The notes beneath the pieces are model-generated. The model was not told the origin of the DNA and searched no databases. It was given only the letters and a program-made list of their open reading frames with translations. 64,000 nucleotides of DNA from contig NZ_VTUX01000007.1 of the NCBI RefSeq assembly GCF_008370495.1, forward strand, positions 62,001 through 126,000, written 5' to 3'. Position numbers and translations under genes: made by a program. Origin of the DNA: Pseudohalioglobus sediminis. Its GTDB lineage: Bacteria > Pseudomonadota > Gammaproteobacteria > Pseudomonadales > Halieaceae. Shown piece by piece: positions 35,108 to 43,692 of the stretch (positions are counted from its first letter, which is position 1; every line of letters starts with the position of its first letter).

Positions 35108-36084
35108 GGGCGCCCCTCCCGCGCGGCAAAGGCATGAAATATGGACAGCAGCGCTCCACACACCGCCATACCCACACCCGCCTCGATAACGATAATCCCC
35201 ATCTGCTGCCCGAACACCGGGTCAGCGGCGAGCACGGAGTAATCCAGGAACGCACCGCCCATCAACATACACACCACGCCGACGGCACCGAACAGCAGTG
35301 CACCACCGACCACCAGGCCCAGCAGAACGGAGCGCGGCACCGCCCTCAGGGCTTCCGCCTCACCCTCAAGCAGGGCGTAGAGGATGACACCGGTGGCAAT
35401 AATAGCGCCGGCCTGGAAGCCGCCGCCGGGGCCGTATTCACCATGAAACTGGACATACAGCCCGAACAACACAATAAAAGGAACCAGCAGCCGACCCACC
35501 ACCTGCGGAATCAGGTGGTGGCGCAGGCCCGAGGGTTCCGCCGGTAGTTCGGCGGCTGGCCCCGGCGGGCGTACACCGAGAATGAACAGGACACCGATAC
35601 AGGCGGCGAACACCACAAAGACCTCGCCAAGCGTGTCGTAACCGCGAAAACTGCTGAGCACCGCGGTGACCACGTTGGGGATATCCATATACTCCGGTGT
35701 TTTTTCCAGGTACCAGGGCGCCACGTGCTGGTGTACCGGTGCGTCGGGGTCGCCGAGGCGGGGTTTATCGAACGTCGCGTAGATGATCAGCACCGCCAGC
35801 ACACCAACCGTGCCCAGTGGCAGCAGCCGGGAGCCCAGCCGTGGCTGTTCAACATCCCCGGCCAGGGCCAGGGCACTGAGGAAGATCACCGTGGTCACAC
35901 CAGCGCCCACTGCGGCCTCCGTCAATGCCACATCCGCGGCGTCGAGGATAAAAAAGTTGGCCGCCATCAACAGGCTGAAGATAGAGGTCAGCATCACCGC
36001 TACGAACAGGTTGGTGGTACGCACGATGGCCACCGCAGTGATGACCAGCAGCGTCAACAGGAACAGGGCGAAGACGTAGATCAT
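35104..36084 (-). CDS. mnhB: DUF4040-MnhB fusion subunit of the Mrp/Mnh antiporter
   Basis: A 326-residue membrane protein in two parts. Residues about 1-95 are a DUF4040 domain, the part that forms the C-terminal end of MrpA (DAADVALTEAAVGAGVTTVI). Residues about 160-320 are MnhB (VVGRLLVPFIVLFGLYVQFH, EYGPGGGFQAGAIIATGVI). So the A-subunit tail is fused to B while the large MrpA channel is absent from the operon. It overlaps mnhG by four bases and mnhC by four bases. Confidence 0.88.
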   Translation of the reverse strand: MIYVFALFLLTLLVITAVAIVRTTNLFVAVMLTSIFSLLMAANFFILDAADVALTEAAVGAGVTTVIFLSALALAGDVEQPRLGSRLLPLGTVGVLAVLIIYATFDKPRLGDPDAPVHQHVAPWYLEKTPEYMDIPNVVTAVLSSFRGYDTLGEVFVVFAACIGVLFILGVRPPGPAAELPAEPSGLRHHLIPQVVGRLLVPFIVLFGLYVQFHGEYGPGGGFQAGAIIATGVILYALLEGEAEALRAVPRSVLLGLVVGGALLFGAVGVVCMLMGGAFLDYSVLAADPVFGQQMGIIVIEAGVGMAVCGALLSIFHAFAAREGRP

Positions 36085-36422
36085 TGCACGCCACCACTGG
36101 CACCGCGATCCCGCTCGACCCCTGAGTCGGGCTTCATGCCGGAAAGCAGCGCGGCATTGGCCAGGGCGTAGGTCGCAGTGGGACCGGTCAACAGCAGGAA
36201 CAGCATGATCGCAAACAACTTCATCGTGGGCAGGGAAAAGCCGGACTGCAGCATCATGCCGGTGAATATCAGCAGGGTGGCCATGGTGTCAGTCAGGCTG
36301 GCGGCGTGAATTCGGGTGTAGAAATTTGGCAGGCGCAGGCCGCCGATACCACCGATCAGTACACAGGCCCCGCCCAGGGCCAGCAGCACCCAGCTGATTA
36401 CATCCAGCACCACGTCAATCAT
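36081..36422 (-). CDS. mnhG: Mrp/Mnh antiporter subunit G
   Basis: A 113-residue three-helix subunit with the MnhG/PhaG pattern GGIGGLRLPNFYTRIHAASL followed by TDTMATLLIFTGMML. The ATG at 36422 lies inside the end of mnhF (eight-base overlap) and gives the normal length; the open frame upstream is not conserved. Confidence 0.9.
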   Translation of the reverse strand: MIDVVLDVISWVLLALGGACVLIGGIGGLRLPNFYTRIHAASLTDTMATLLIFTGMMLQSGFSLPTMKLFAIMLFLLLTGPTATYALANAALLSGMKPDSGVERDRGASGGVQ

Positions 36423-36690
36423 TGTCGGCGCCCTGCTGCTTGCGGGAACGATCCTGGAAAAACTCGAGCACAGCAAGGATCCCGACAACGTTGATCAGCG
36501 CGTAGGCCAGGGCAAGATCGAGAAAGTCCGGCCGCCCGTAAAGGAAAGCAATGACGGACAACAGCAGCACCGTCTTGGTGCCAAAGACGTTGACCGCCAG
36601 CACCCGGTCGTAAACAGTCGGCCCCAGCAGTGCGCGCACCAGCGCCAGCACCATGGTGACCAGGATGGCTATGGATACCAGGATATACAT
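36415..36690 (-). CDS. mnhF: Mrp/Mnh antiporter subunit F
   Basis: A 91-residue three-helix protein with the MnhF core LLGPTVYDRVLAVNVFGTKT and DFLDLALAYALINVVGILAV. It starts two bases after the mnhE stop and ends inside mnhG, so E-F-G are tightly coupled. Confidence 0.9.
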   Translation of the reverse strand: MYILVSIAILVTMVLALVRALLGPTVYDRVLAVNVFGTKTVLLLSVIAFLYGRPDFLDLALAYALINVVGILAVLEFFQDRSRKQQGADND

Positions 36691-36692
36691 GC

Positions 36693-37187
36693 TCAGTTAC
36701 GCTCCAGGGCAGCAGCCCGCCGACTGACCTCGCCAGCCTGCAACTCGCGCGCGGTGTCGCGAGTCAGGCAGTGCACCAGCAGCTTGCCCTCATGCAGGTC
36801 CAGGGTCACGGTGCCAGGCGAGAGCGTAATGGAGTTCCCGAGTATGACCTGGCCGGCTTCGCTGTCTGCCTGCGAGGCCAGTTCCACCAGCGTGGGGCTG
36901 ATGGGCATAGAGGGTTTCAGTATTATCCGCGCCACTTCCACGCTGGAACGCGCTATCTCACGCAGCAGCCACCACCAGTAGCCTGGCAGGCGCGGCAACA
37001 GGGACATCATGGCCTGGTTGCGAAAGAAGCCCATACGCAGGGCCATGTACACACTCAACAGGCAGGAGAATACGCCCAGCCCCAGCAGCAGCGGCTTGTA
37101 GAGACCGGACCACAGCACCCACGATACTGCGAGCACCAGCAATAGCAACAACACGGCTGGAAGCTGCGCCTCACCGTGCTGCGACAT
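36693..37187 (-). CDS. mnhE: Mrp/Mnh antiporter subunit E
   Basis: A 164-residue protein, first in the antiporter operon. Two N-terminal helices are followed by the cytoplasmic domain with LGNSITLSPGTVTLDLHEGK, the most conserved MnhE segment. The ATG at 37187 gives normal length; a longer frame begins at a TTG upstream without support. The operon promoter should lie in the gap to 37404, but I cannot pick a convincing -35/-10. Confidence 0.9.
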   Translation of the reverse strand: MSQHGEAQLPAVLLLLLVLAVSWVLWSGLYKPLLLGLGVFSCLLSVYMALRMGFFRNQAMMSLLPRLPGYWWWLLREIARSSVEVARIILKPSMPISPTLVELASQADSEAGQVILGNSITLSPGTVTLDLHEGKLLVHCLTRDTARELQAGEVSRRAAALERN

Positions 37188-37404
37188 AGCCCTGCCTGCG
37201 TGATTGCCGGAGTGCTTGCAGCTCACCTCAGAAACACCCTTATTTACTGTTATCAAATACGAGGAGCTATTATGGCCGAATTAACTCCCGGCACAAGCAC
37301 GGAGGAAGCGCGAGTACGGTAAAGCGCCCAAACCACTGGCTGGCCGCGCAACTCTAAGCTATAAATCAGGATTGATGACAACACGGCAACCACAAGGAAC
37401 TGGC

Positions 37405-37968
37405 ATGAATACACTTTCCGATACCGCAAAATCCGGCGCTCGCAGCGCCACATGGCTGGGCATCGCCGTACTGGTATTGGGCATACTCGCCCTCGGCATG
37501 CCATTCCTGACTGGCGTCGCGATCACCATCAGCATCGGGGTAATACTGATCGCCACGGGTATCGCACAAGTGGTGTTTGCTTTTGAGTCCGACTCCTTCG
37601 GCCGCGGCGCCCTGCGTTTTGGCTTCGGCGTGCTGGCGGGACTCGCAGGCATTTCGCTGGTGACCCAGCCCGGCGCGGGCCTGGCCACCATCACGCTGTT
37701 CCTCGCTGCCTGGTTCTTTGTCGACGGCGTGTTTGCCATTATCACCGGATTGTCATGGCGCCCTGAAAAAGGCTGGGGCCTGATGCTCTTCAACGGGGTC
37801 ATCAGCATCATCCTCGGCGCGATGATTTACCGCCAGTTCCCGGTTTCGGCGACATGGCTGGTGGGCCTGCTGGTGGGTATCCGGCTGCTGCTGGCGGGCT
37901 GGACCATGATCGCCCTGGGGGCGGCGGGCCGCACAGTAGCCAGGAAATTGGACCAAGGCGGCAACTAA
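37405..37968 (+). CDS. HdeD family membrane protein (DUF308)
   Basis: A 187-residue inner-membrane protein with six helices in three pairs, the HdeD/DUF308 layout (GIAVLVLGILALGMPFLTG; LFLAAWFFVDGVFAIITGL; LFNGVISIILGAMIYRQFP). HdeD of E. coli is linked to acid resistance at high density; the molecular role is unknown. The ATG at 37405 has AAGGAAC upstream. It is divergent from the antiporter operon, which is suggestive because both concern proton stress. Confidence 0.87.
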   Translation: MNTLSDTAKSGARSATWLGIAVLVLGILALGMPFLTGVAITISIGVILIATGIAQVVFAFESDSFGRGALRFGFGVLAGLAGISLVTQPGAGLATITLFLAAWFFVDGVFAIITGLSWRPEKGWGLMLFNGVISIILGAMIYRQFPVSATWLVGLLVGIRLLLAGWTMIALGAAGRTVARKLDQGGN

Positions 37969-38011
37969 CCTGTGGTGGGACAGTCACCCGGTAACCGGGG
38001 TATGGCCAAGC

Positions 38012-39031
38012 CTAACTTTTCTCTGCCAAACTCGGCGCGGCCTGACCACCAAACAACTTGTCATACACTCGCGCCAGAGTGCGCCGCACTGCCTTGCCGG
38101 AAAGCGCAAAACCGGACACCAGGGCCTCGAACTCAACCTGGGACATTCTCTCGTTATCAAGGATACGATTCAGTGAGTACGGGTTATCCTCAGGAAAAAC
38201 CAGCCCGCGATCACAGGTAGTGGCTGACTCTATGCCAAAACTGGCCAGAGTCGCCCAGTGCTGCTCGGACCACATACCATATGGATAGCAGAAATGCGTA
38301 GGCCTGCGCCCCGTGACTTTTTCGATCTGGCTGATGTTTTCGGCCATATCCTGCCCTGCAGGGCCCGCCTCTTCAGGCAACCCCGGAAAACGGTGAAGAT
38401 GCGAGTGCAACTCGATGCTCACACCAGCCTGCTCCAGTTCCTTCGCTTCTTCTTCACTGACAAGGTTTAGTGCCCTGCTGCTAACGAGGCTTTCGTAATC
38501 CTGCCCTACCAACTCGGCAAGTCGCATGCAAAGCTGAATGCGCTCTTCCTCGGAGTCGAGTGCTTCACCGTAGGCCACTATTTTTCGTTGCACCCAGTCC
38601 AGGTCCTTCGACATTTTGCTCGCCGGATAATCCACCGCGCCAAGGCCCGGAACAGCGAGCGCTGAAAGATCGACCTCCCCGGGCTCCGCTTTCCAGAGCA
38701 GGTAGCCGACAAGATAGTTGAACAGGGGATAACCGTTCACAAAGGCGTGGGTGATCAGGTAAACAGTTGCCGGAAAGCCATATCGAGCAAGGTGAGGTAA
38801 GGCTTTTGAATAGGTCGTGTAGTAGCCATCGTCAAACGTGATCACCACCGGCGATTGGGGCAGGCTGCCGTCCCGCAGGCCTGACAACGCACTCTCCAGG
38901 GACAGCACACTGTATGCATGCCGCTGCAGATACGCCATGCGCTTCTCAAATGTATCGACTGAGACAAACAGATTCGGGCGCCAAAGATGCTCATCGGTAG
39001 TGGATAGCCCATGAAAACAGAGGATTCTCAA
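38012..39031 (-). CDS. Polysaccharide deacetylase family protein
   Basis: A NodB-type deacetylase of 339 residues from the TTG at 39031. Catalytic motifs are TFDDG (metal-binding Asp pair, near residue 65) and HSHLH (metal histidines, near 207); FCYPYG follows. The frame continues upstream to 39118 with GLFRLARYSTRDG, which resembles the real N-terminus of this family, so the true start may be a CTG at 39118 (AAGGGG eight bases before it) or a nearby ATT. Base composition is visibly less GC-rich than the neighbours. The likely target is an envelope or exported glycan. Confidence 0.85.
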   Translation of the reverse strand: MRILCFHGLSTTDEHLWRPNLFVSVDTFEKRMAYLQRHAYSVLSLESALSGLRDGSLPQSPVVITFDDGYYTTYSKALPHLARYGFPATVYLITHAFVNGYPLFNYLVGYLLWKAEPGEVDLSALAVPGLGAVDYPASKMSKDLDWVQRKIVAYGEALDSEEERIQLCMRLAELVGQDYESLVSSRALNLVSEEEAKELEQAGVSIELHSHLHRFPGLPEEAGPAGQDMAENISQIEKVTGRRPTHFCYPYGMWSEQHWATLASFGIESATTCDRGLVFPEDNPYSLNRILDNERMSQVEFEALVSGFALSGKAVRRTLARVYDKLFGGQAAPSLAEKS

Positions 39032-39118
39032 TCCATCGCGAGTCGAATACCGGGCGAGGCGAAACAGTCCGAGATACTTGCAGACAGTGAGAAACGTCGT
39101 TTTTCCAATACCCGACAG

Positions 39119-39536
39119 TTTTATAGCCCCTTAAAACTTCATGTTGTTATGTGAACCACGTCGAGAACAGGGCTTTAGGCCCCACTCCGCCTTATCACCT
39201 CGAGAGAATAGTGGGCGACGGTAATCTTTGCAATTGGCGGGATAGCGCCAGAAGTGATGGCAGCCATCAGATTGTTGACGATGTGACACCGGTCACAAAA
39301 TTTACCCTGTGCCTGTCATGGAATATCAACAGCAAGTGGATCACTGCCTATCAATCAGGACGAGGCGAACGACTTATTGCTTGCTAACGCGCCGTGAACA
39401 GCAAATGATTGCCCCTCTACGGGCAATTATTTGTCACCGGGACACGACCGTATCGATTAGCAAAGCAATGAACCGCCATATACCAACCGTTGTCTTTCAT
39501 GCAAGGCTTACTACACACCGGAAAAATGGGCTCCTG
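39119..39536 (-). other. Intergenic region upstream of the deacetylase
   Basis: About 420 bases between the deacetylase and the CoA-transferase stop. It is AT-richer than the flanking genes. It should hold the deacetylase promoter (AAGGGG ribosome-like site near 39127-39132). A 78-codon frame at 39151-39387 on the plus strand has no recognisable features and I do not call it. Confidence 0.4.
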
Positions 39537-40751
39537 TCACCCAACGGTAGCAGCGTGCCTCAGCCTTGCGATCTCCTCATCGCTATAGCCCAGCTCACCA
39601 AGAATCTCGTTGCTGTGCGCGCCCAGGGCAGGACTGGGAAAGCCGCATCCCGATGGCGTCTTGCTGAAGTGCACCGGGTTCTGTGGTTCCAGCATGGCGC
39701 CCGCAAGCGGATGCTCGCTCTCCACGAACAAACCGTTCGCCCGCATCTGCGGATTGTCAGGCAACTCCGCCAGCGTATAGGCCCTGGCGCAGGGGACGTC
39801 GCCGGCCTCGAGCCTGGCCAGGGTCTCATCCACATCGAGTTCCAACGCGTTTTCCAGGATCTGGTTACTGATATCCACCACCACGTCTTGATTGGTGGCG
39901 CGGTCGATCAGGGTCGCCACCCGCGGGTCACTGGAATCCACGCCAAAAGCAGCGCACCAGTTGTGAAAATCCGAGTCCGATACCGGAGCGGCCTGGGCGT
40001 AACCGTTCTTGAACTTGATCAGCCGCGGATCAGCAGAAGCCTGCAGCCCGAGACTGGCCTCCTCAGACCTGAACTGCGCAGTGCCGGACTTGTCCACCCA
40101 GAGAAAGCTGGCGACGGCATCCGCCATGGCCAACTGCACGTGCTGCCCGCCTGCCCCGCGCTCACGCGCCAACAGCGCCGCAGTGATCGCCTGGCAGGCC
40201 ATGTGCGCGGTCAGTTTGTCCGCGAATAATTGCTGGTACTGGGAAGGCTCACCTATTCTCGGGTCTGTCTGGCTCATGGCGGCCCCGGCAAAGGCCTGCA
40301 CGACATTGTCATAAGCGGCCTTCTTTGACATCGGACCCTCGTGCCCAAAACCGGTAACCGACAGATAGACCAGTTGCGGATTGATGGCCGAGAGCGTGGC
40401 GTAGTCAGCCTGCAGCCTTTCCACTACCCCCGGGCGGAAGTTATGAATAATCACGTCGACTTCCTTCACCAGGCGGTGCAGCACTTCTATGCCGGCATCG
40501 GACTTGAGGTTTAGCGCAATACTGCGCTTGCCGCGGTTCACGTTCTGGTAGAGCGCGCCGACGCCATTGCAATTGGCGCCTATGTAACGCATCAAGTCAC
40601 CCATGCCGGGCGTCTCGACCTTGATCACGCTTGCGCCCTGGTCTGCGAGCACACCGGCCGCCAGCGGCGCCGCGATCATCGTGCCGATATCCAGAACCTT
40701 TATACCCTGCATCGGCCCATCGCCCGGGGTAGCTGTTTCGGTCTTGGTCAT
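39537..40751 (-). CDS. CaiB/BaiF family (class III) CoA-transferase
   Basis: A 404-residue family III CoA-transferase, moving CoA between acyl groups. Marks are GIKVLDIGTMIAAPLAAGVL at the N-terminus, DVIIHNFRPGVVERL near residue 95, LVYLSVTGFGHEGPMSKKAA near 125 (the catalytic Asp usual just after is not obvious in AAYDNVVQAFAG, where Asp at about 146 fits) and ARAYTLAELPDNPQM late. It is last in a three-gene operon with two MaoC-type hydratases, 12 bases downstream of the second. This suggests degradation of a branched or beta-substituted acid via its CoA ester. Confidence 0.9.
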   Translation of the reverse strand: MTKTETATPGDGPMQGIKVLDIGTMIAAPLAAGVLADQGASVIKVETPGMGDLMRYIGANCNGVGALYQNVNRGKRSIALNLKSDAGIEVLHRLVKEVDVIIHNFRPGVVERLQADYATLSAINPQLVYLSVTGFGHEGPMSKKAAYDNVVQAFAGAAMSQTDPRIGEPSQYQQLFADKLTAHMACQAITAALLARERGAGGQHVQLAMADAVASFLWVDKSGTAQFRSEEASLGLQASADPRLIKFKNGYAQAAPVSDSDFHNWCAAFGVDSSDPRVATLIDRATNQDVVVDISNQILENALELDVDETLARLEAGDVPCARAYTLAELPDNPQMRANGLFVESEHPLAGAMLEPQNPVHFSKTPSGCGFPSPALGAHSNEILGELGYSDEEIARLRHAATVG

Positions 40752-40763
40752 GTGCTGTATGCC

Positions 40764-41228
40764 CTACTGGTTTTTCATCGGCAATCGAACCGTGGCCTTG
40801 CCGGGCGAGGTGACACCGGCCTGGTCGTTCTCCAGGAAAATATCCAGGTCGACCAGGGCCCGATCGCCTTCCAGCCGCTTGCCGGTCACGTTGGCGTAGG
40901 CGCGCACGGAGGTGCCGCTGAAGTTCATGCCGCGCATCTGGAAGCTGAGCTTCTCAACCCAGCCACTGCGCCCGGCCCAGTCCGTGAGCAGCCTGCCCAG
41001 CATGCCCGTGGTCCAGCCCGTATTGTAGAAGATGCCCGGCATGCCGCTGTCGCGCGCATAGTCGACGTCATGGTGCACCCGGTTCCAGTCCTGTGAACCG
41101 CTCACCTGCAATGCCATTTCAGTCCAATCGAGGTTTTTGTTGAAGCCCGCCAACTCATCACCCACGCTGACATCTTCCCAGAATCGCTCTGCCAGGTAGT
41201 CGATTTCACCACTGTGCTTTTCGGTCAT
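40764..41228 (-). CDS. MaoC-like dehydratase
   Basis: A 154-residue hot-dog-fold hydratase/dehydratase. The substrate-binding/catalytic segment QDWNRVHHDVDYARDSGMPG (Asp and His of the MaoC motif) is intact. The ATG at 41228 overlaps the upstream gene's stop by four bases (ATGA); the open frame upstream is rejected. It is probably the second half of a two-subunit hydratase with the upstream gene, as in paired FAS1-like/MaoC proteins. Confidence 0.87.
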   Translation of the reverse strand: MTEKHSGEIDYLAERFWEDVSVGDELAGFNKNLDWTEMALQVSGSQDWNRVHHDVDYARDSGMPGIFYNTGWTTGMLGRLLTDWAGRSGWVEKLSFQMRGMNFSGTSVRAYANVTGKRLEGDRALVDLDIFLENDQAGVTSPGKATVRLPMKNQ

Positions 41229-41812
41229 GCGCCCTCCCCTGTTTGTACATCGCGCTCGGCATCCCGACTGACCTGCTCCGGGGAGCGATGAATAAGCATG
41301 GTGTTGCGCCACCTGGCCACCTCGCGCTCATGTTGATTGAAAAACGTGGTTTCAGTGACGATCCAGATCGCGTGTGGGTCCAGCTTGATGGGCTTCTTGA
41401 ATACGTCGGCAATCCGCAATTCCAGCCGCAGCCGGTCACCCACGCGGACGGGCTCGAGAAATTCCCACTGCACTTCCATATTGATGCCGCGATCACCGGG
41501 CGTGGGCACCCCGAAGCTGAAAACGGCGGTTGTCTCGGCGTCTGTACCGGAGGCCTCGTTGGGCGGCCAGGGGCCGCTGGCGGCAAAGTAGGCCGGGAGC
41601 ATTGACGGCGGCATGATCACCCCGGCGTAAGGTCCCTCCGCGGCCACATCCGGATCAAGGAAGGCCGGGTTAAGGTCACCGACCATGTGGCAATGGCGGC
41701 GAATAGGATCGAATTCCACCGGGTAGCGGCCCTTCGCCTCACTGATCAGCCTGCCGATCCATTCAGCTCGGACAGCATCAAGATCGTAGTCGTCGGGATG
41801 GGTATTGCTCAT
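41225..41812 (-). CDS. FAS1-like dehydratase / MaoC N-terminal domain protein
   Basis: A 195-residue hot-dog protein of the MaoC_dehydrat_N type (GRYPVEFDPIRRHCHMVGDL, GVIMPPSMLPAYFA, RVGDRLRLELRIADVFKKPI). Such subunits pair with a MaoC-like partner to hydrate enoyl-CoAs; the partner follows directly. The ATG at 41812 is used since the upstream 200 bases of open frame are not protein-like. It is first in the maoC-maoC-CoA-transferase operon. Confidence 0.83.
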   Translation of the reverse strand: MSNTHPDDYDLDAVRAEWIGRLISEAKGRYPVEFDPIRRHCHMVGDLNPAFLDPDVAAEGPYAGVIMPPSMLPAYFAASGPWPPNEASGTDAETTAVFSFGVPTPGDRGINMEVQWEFLEPVRVGDRLRLELRIADVFKKPIKLDPHAIWIVTETTFFNQHEREVARWRNTMLIHRSPEQVSRDAERDVQTGEGA

Positions 41813-42170
41813 TGGGTACCTGCTGTCGTCAACAAACTGTGTACAGCACAGCATAGTGTGGGGAGATGGCGGGCGACACAAGACCGTCTTGCTGCGAACC
41901 CGCGCGGGGGAGATTTTGTTAAACCGCTGCTTCTCGATAGCGTGTCTTCGCCCTGATATGGAAAAGGGACGCCGCATTGGAGAATGGAGAATGCGTTGCA
42001 CGCTCGGCATCAACCAGAAAGGGTTCTCAGCGAGCCTTCTCTACAAGTGGTTCACACGCTTGCTGAATTTCACCGGCGCTGCCGGGAACAGCCATCCTGT
42101 TCCTCTGTACCGGCCTGGATAGAACTGGTTTTACCAAGCCCGGCATCCCTCAAGCTCGCGCATGATGCCG
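41813..42170 (-). other. Intergenic region upstream of the MaoC/CoA-transferase operon
   Basis: About 360 bases between two minus-strand genes. It must contain the operon promoter. I see no RNA gene, clear hairpin terminator or conserved frame in it. Confidence 0.4.
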
Positions 42171-42959
42171 CTAGGTTTCTGTACTAGCCTGAACAGCCTC
42201 CTCGCCATGTTCAGCTCTGGCACTGCTCTCTACTTGCCGATAAAAGTAAACCATGAGCACAAGAAAAATGAAGGCTGAAAGCGATTCATATATTTCCTTC
42301 GATGCTGCGTAATAATGCGCACTGTGACCCCTTGGCAGAATAACTGAATCGAGGCTCTTGAAAGTCAACCAGTTCACCGCAAAGAAAACTCCGATAGCAA
42401 TGGGCGGGATCGGCAAGCGAATTTTAGTAGCCAGACGATTTAATGCATCAAAGTTGAAAACCAATAACGGCAGAATGATACACCACGATGCCCAGAACAA
42501 TTTGTAAAGGAAATTAATGGTCAGCAGTTTCTCAAGGCCTTGCTTATAGGTTTTGTCAAAATTAGCGCTATTGAATATTTCGATATTGTGAAGATTGAAT
42601 TCTCCCTGGACGTTCATCTCCTTCATTGCTGCCGGCGTTTCAAAGTTGAAGATACGCTGCCCCCAACTCACTTCTTCTCCTGCTCCCAGAAAGAAGACCA
42701 GACACAGAAGAAGAAAAAAGATGTTTCGAGTCCTCAGGAAAATAAAAAGTGCGACTATCGAAGTAAGAAAAAAACAGAGAGCGCCCAGATTTTCGACAAT
42801 ACTATCCTCGCGACCGAATAGATCCCCGACCGTATAAGCGTCATACACGATATAAACGGAGTAGGATGCGATAATCCCCAGCAGAATAACCATAACGTAC
42901 GGTTTTAACTGGATAATTTGTTTGTACAACAGTTCCAAATTTCGTCGAGTCATATCCAT
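42171..42959 (-). CDS. Polytopic membrane protein of unknown function
   Basis: A 262-residue protein with about seven membrane helices and an acidic/basic C-terminal tail. The only striking motif is GAGEEVSWGQRIF near residue 92, at a membrane boundary, which recurs in an uncharacterised family of bacterial membrane proteins. Its sequence is markedly AT-richer than the flanking metabolic genes, with adenine-rich codons, pointing to horizontal acquisition. The function is not known; neighbours give no pathway context. Confidence 0.7.
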   Translation of the reverse strand: MDMTRRNLELLYKQIIQLKPYVMVILLGIIASYSVYIVYDAYTVGDLFGREDSIVENLGALCFFLTSIVALFIFLRTRNIFFLLLCLVFFLGAGEEVSWGQRIFNFETPAAMKEMNVQGEFNLHNIEIFNSANFDKTYKQGLEKLLTINFLYKLFWASWCIILPLLVFNFDALNRLATKIRLPIPPIAIGVFFAVNWLTFKSLDSVILPRGHSAHYYAASKEIYESLSAFIFLVLMVYFYRQVESSARAEHGEEAVQASTET

Positions 42960-43692
42960 ATATCAATACAATCCATTTTATTTACTGCAGTCCTGATCGG
43001 TCACGGCAAGCCAGGGTGATCGTAGAACTGATGCTTGCGTATCCACACCGGTCACACTTTGGTCTGGTTTAAGGACAAACCGCATGCTGGTATTTAAGTA
43101 CCGACCAATGGTGAGAACAGCGAGCAGCAGGGGATGTTTTACTTATTCTCTTATCAAATTGCCCGGTTGCCCGAGGCTATCCAGCCACTCGATGGCACCA
43201 TCGTAATGATAGTAGACGCTAGCAGATTCCTGCCCGAACTTAAAGTATTACAAAAACAGAATATTAAACCAGCACTTTCTGTTGTCGAAAGCACCTTCTT
43301 CTTGTGTGAAGCACCTTTGGGCCACAGCGAACCGCGGAGAAACTGCGGTATCGTAAACAATATGTTCTCGTCCATTGGTGAGTTTTTCTGTTGCCTTCAC
43401 GATAGCTCAATGAGAAAGACGAATAGTACTTCGGCATACGGAGCCACAGTCCCGACTCGCAATACAGTCTCCAACATGCAATAGGCGCGATGCTTGATGC
43501 AGGCTGCCGCCCCTTCTACTCAGCGACCACACCAGCAGCCAAACCGCAGGAAGCCGGACTCCCGGAAAAATATGCGATTCTGTCAACAGGGAGAGAGGAA
43601 TATCCAATCTCAGTAGTTCCTTGATATGGCCTATAATAACAAGCTAACTTTCTTGCAGAGGGTTTTCGGCAACGGCCCGATAGACTGCTCAA
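42960..43692 (+). other. AT-rich intergenic region with one doubtful frame
   Basis: About 730 bases between the unknown membrane protein and the PhoX-like gene. A plus-strand frame at 43134-43484 (116 codons) begins after AGGGG, but it has no recognisable domain, poor composition and an odd cysteine-rich end, so I do not call it as a gene. It could be the remnant of a lost one. The promoter for the PhoX-like gene should be near the right end. Confidence 0.4.

Noticed and set aside
39309-40229. Plus-strand frame of 306 codons opposite the CoA-transferase
   Set aside because: Overlaps a well-supported family III CoA-transferase and shows no recognisable domain.
43134-43484. 116-codon plus-strand frame in the AT-rich gap
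   Set aside because: AGGGG precedes it, but composition, cysteine distribution and lack of any motif make it unconvincing; kept only as a note on the region.
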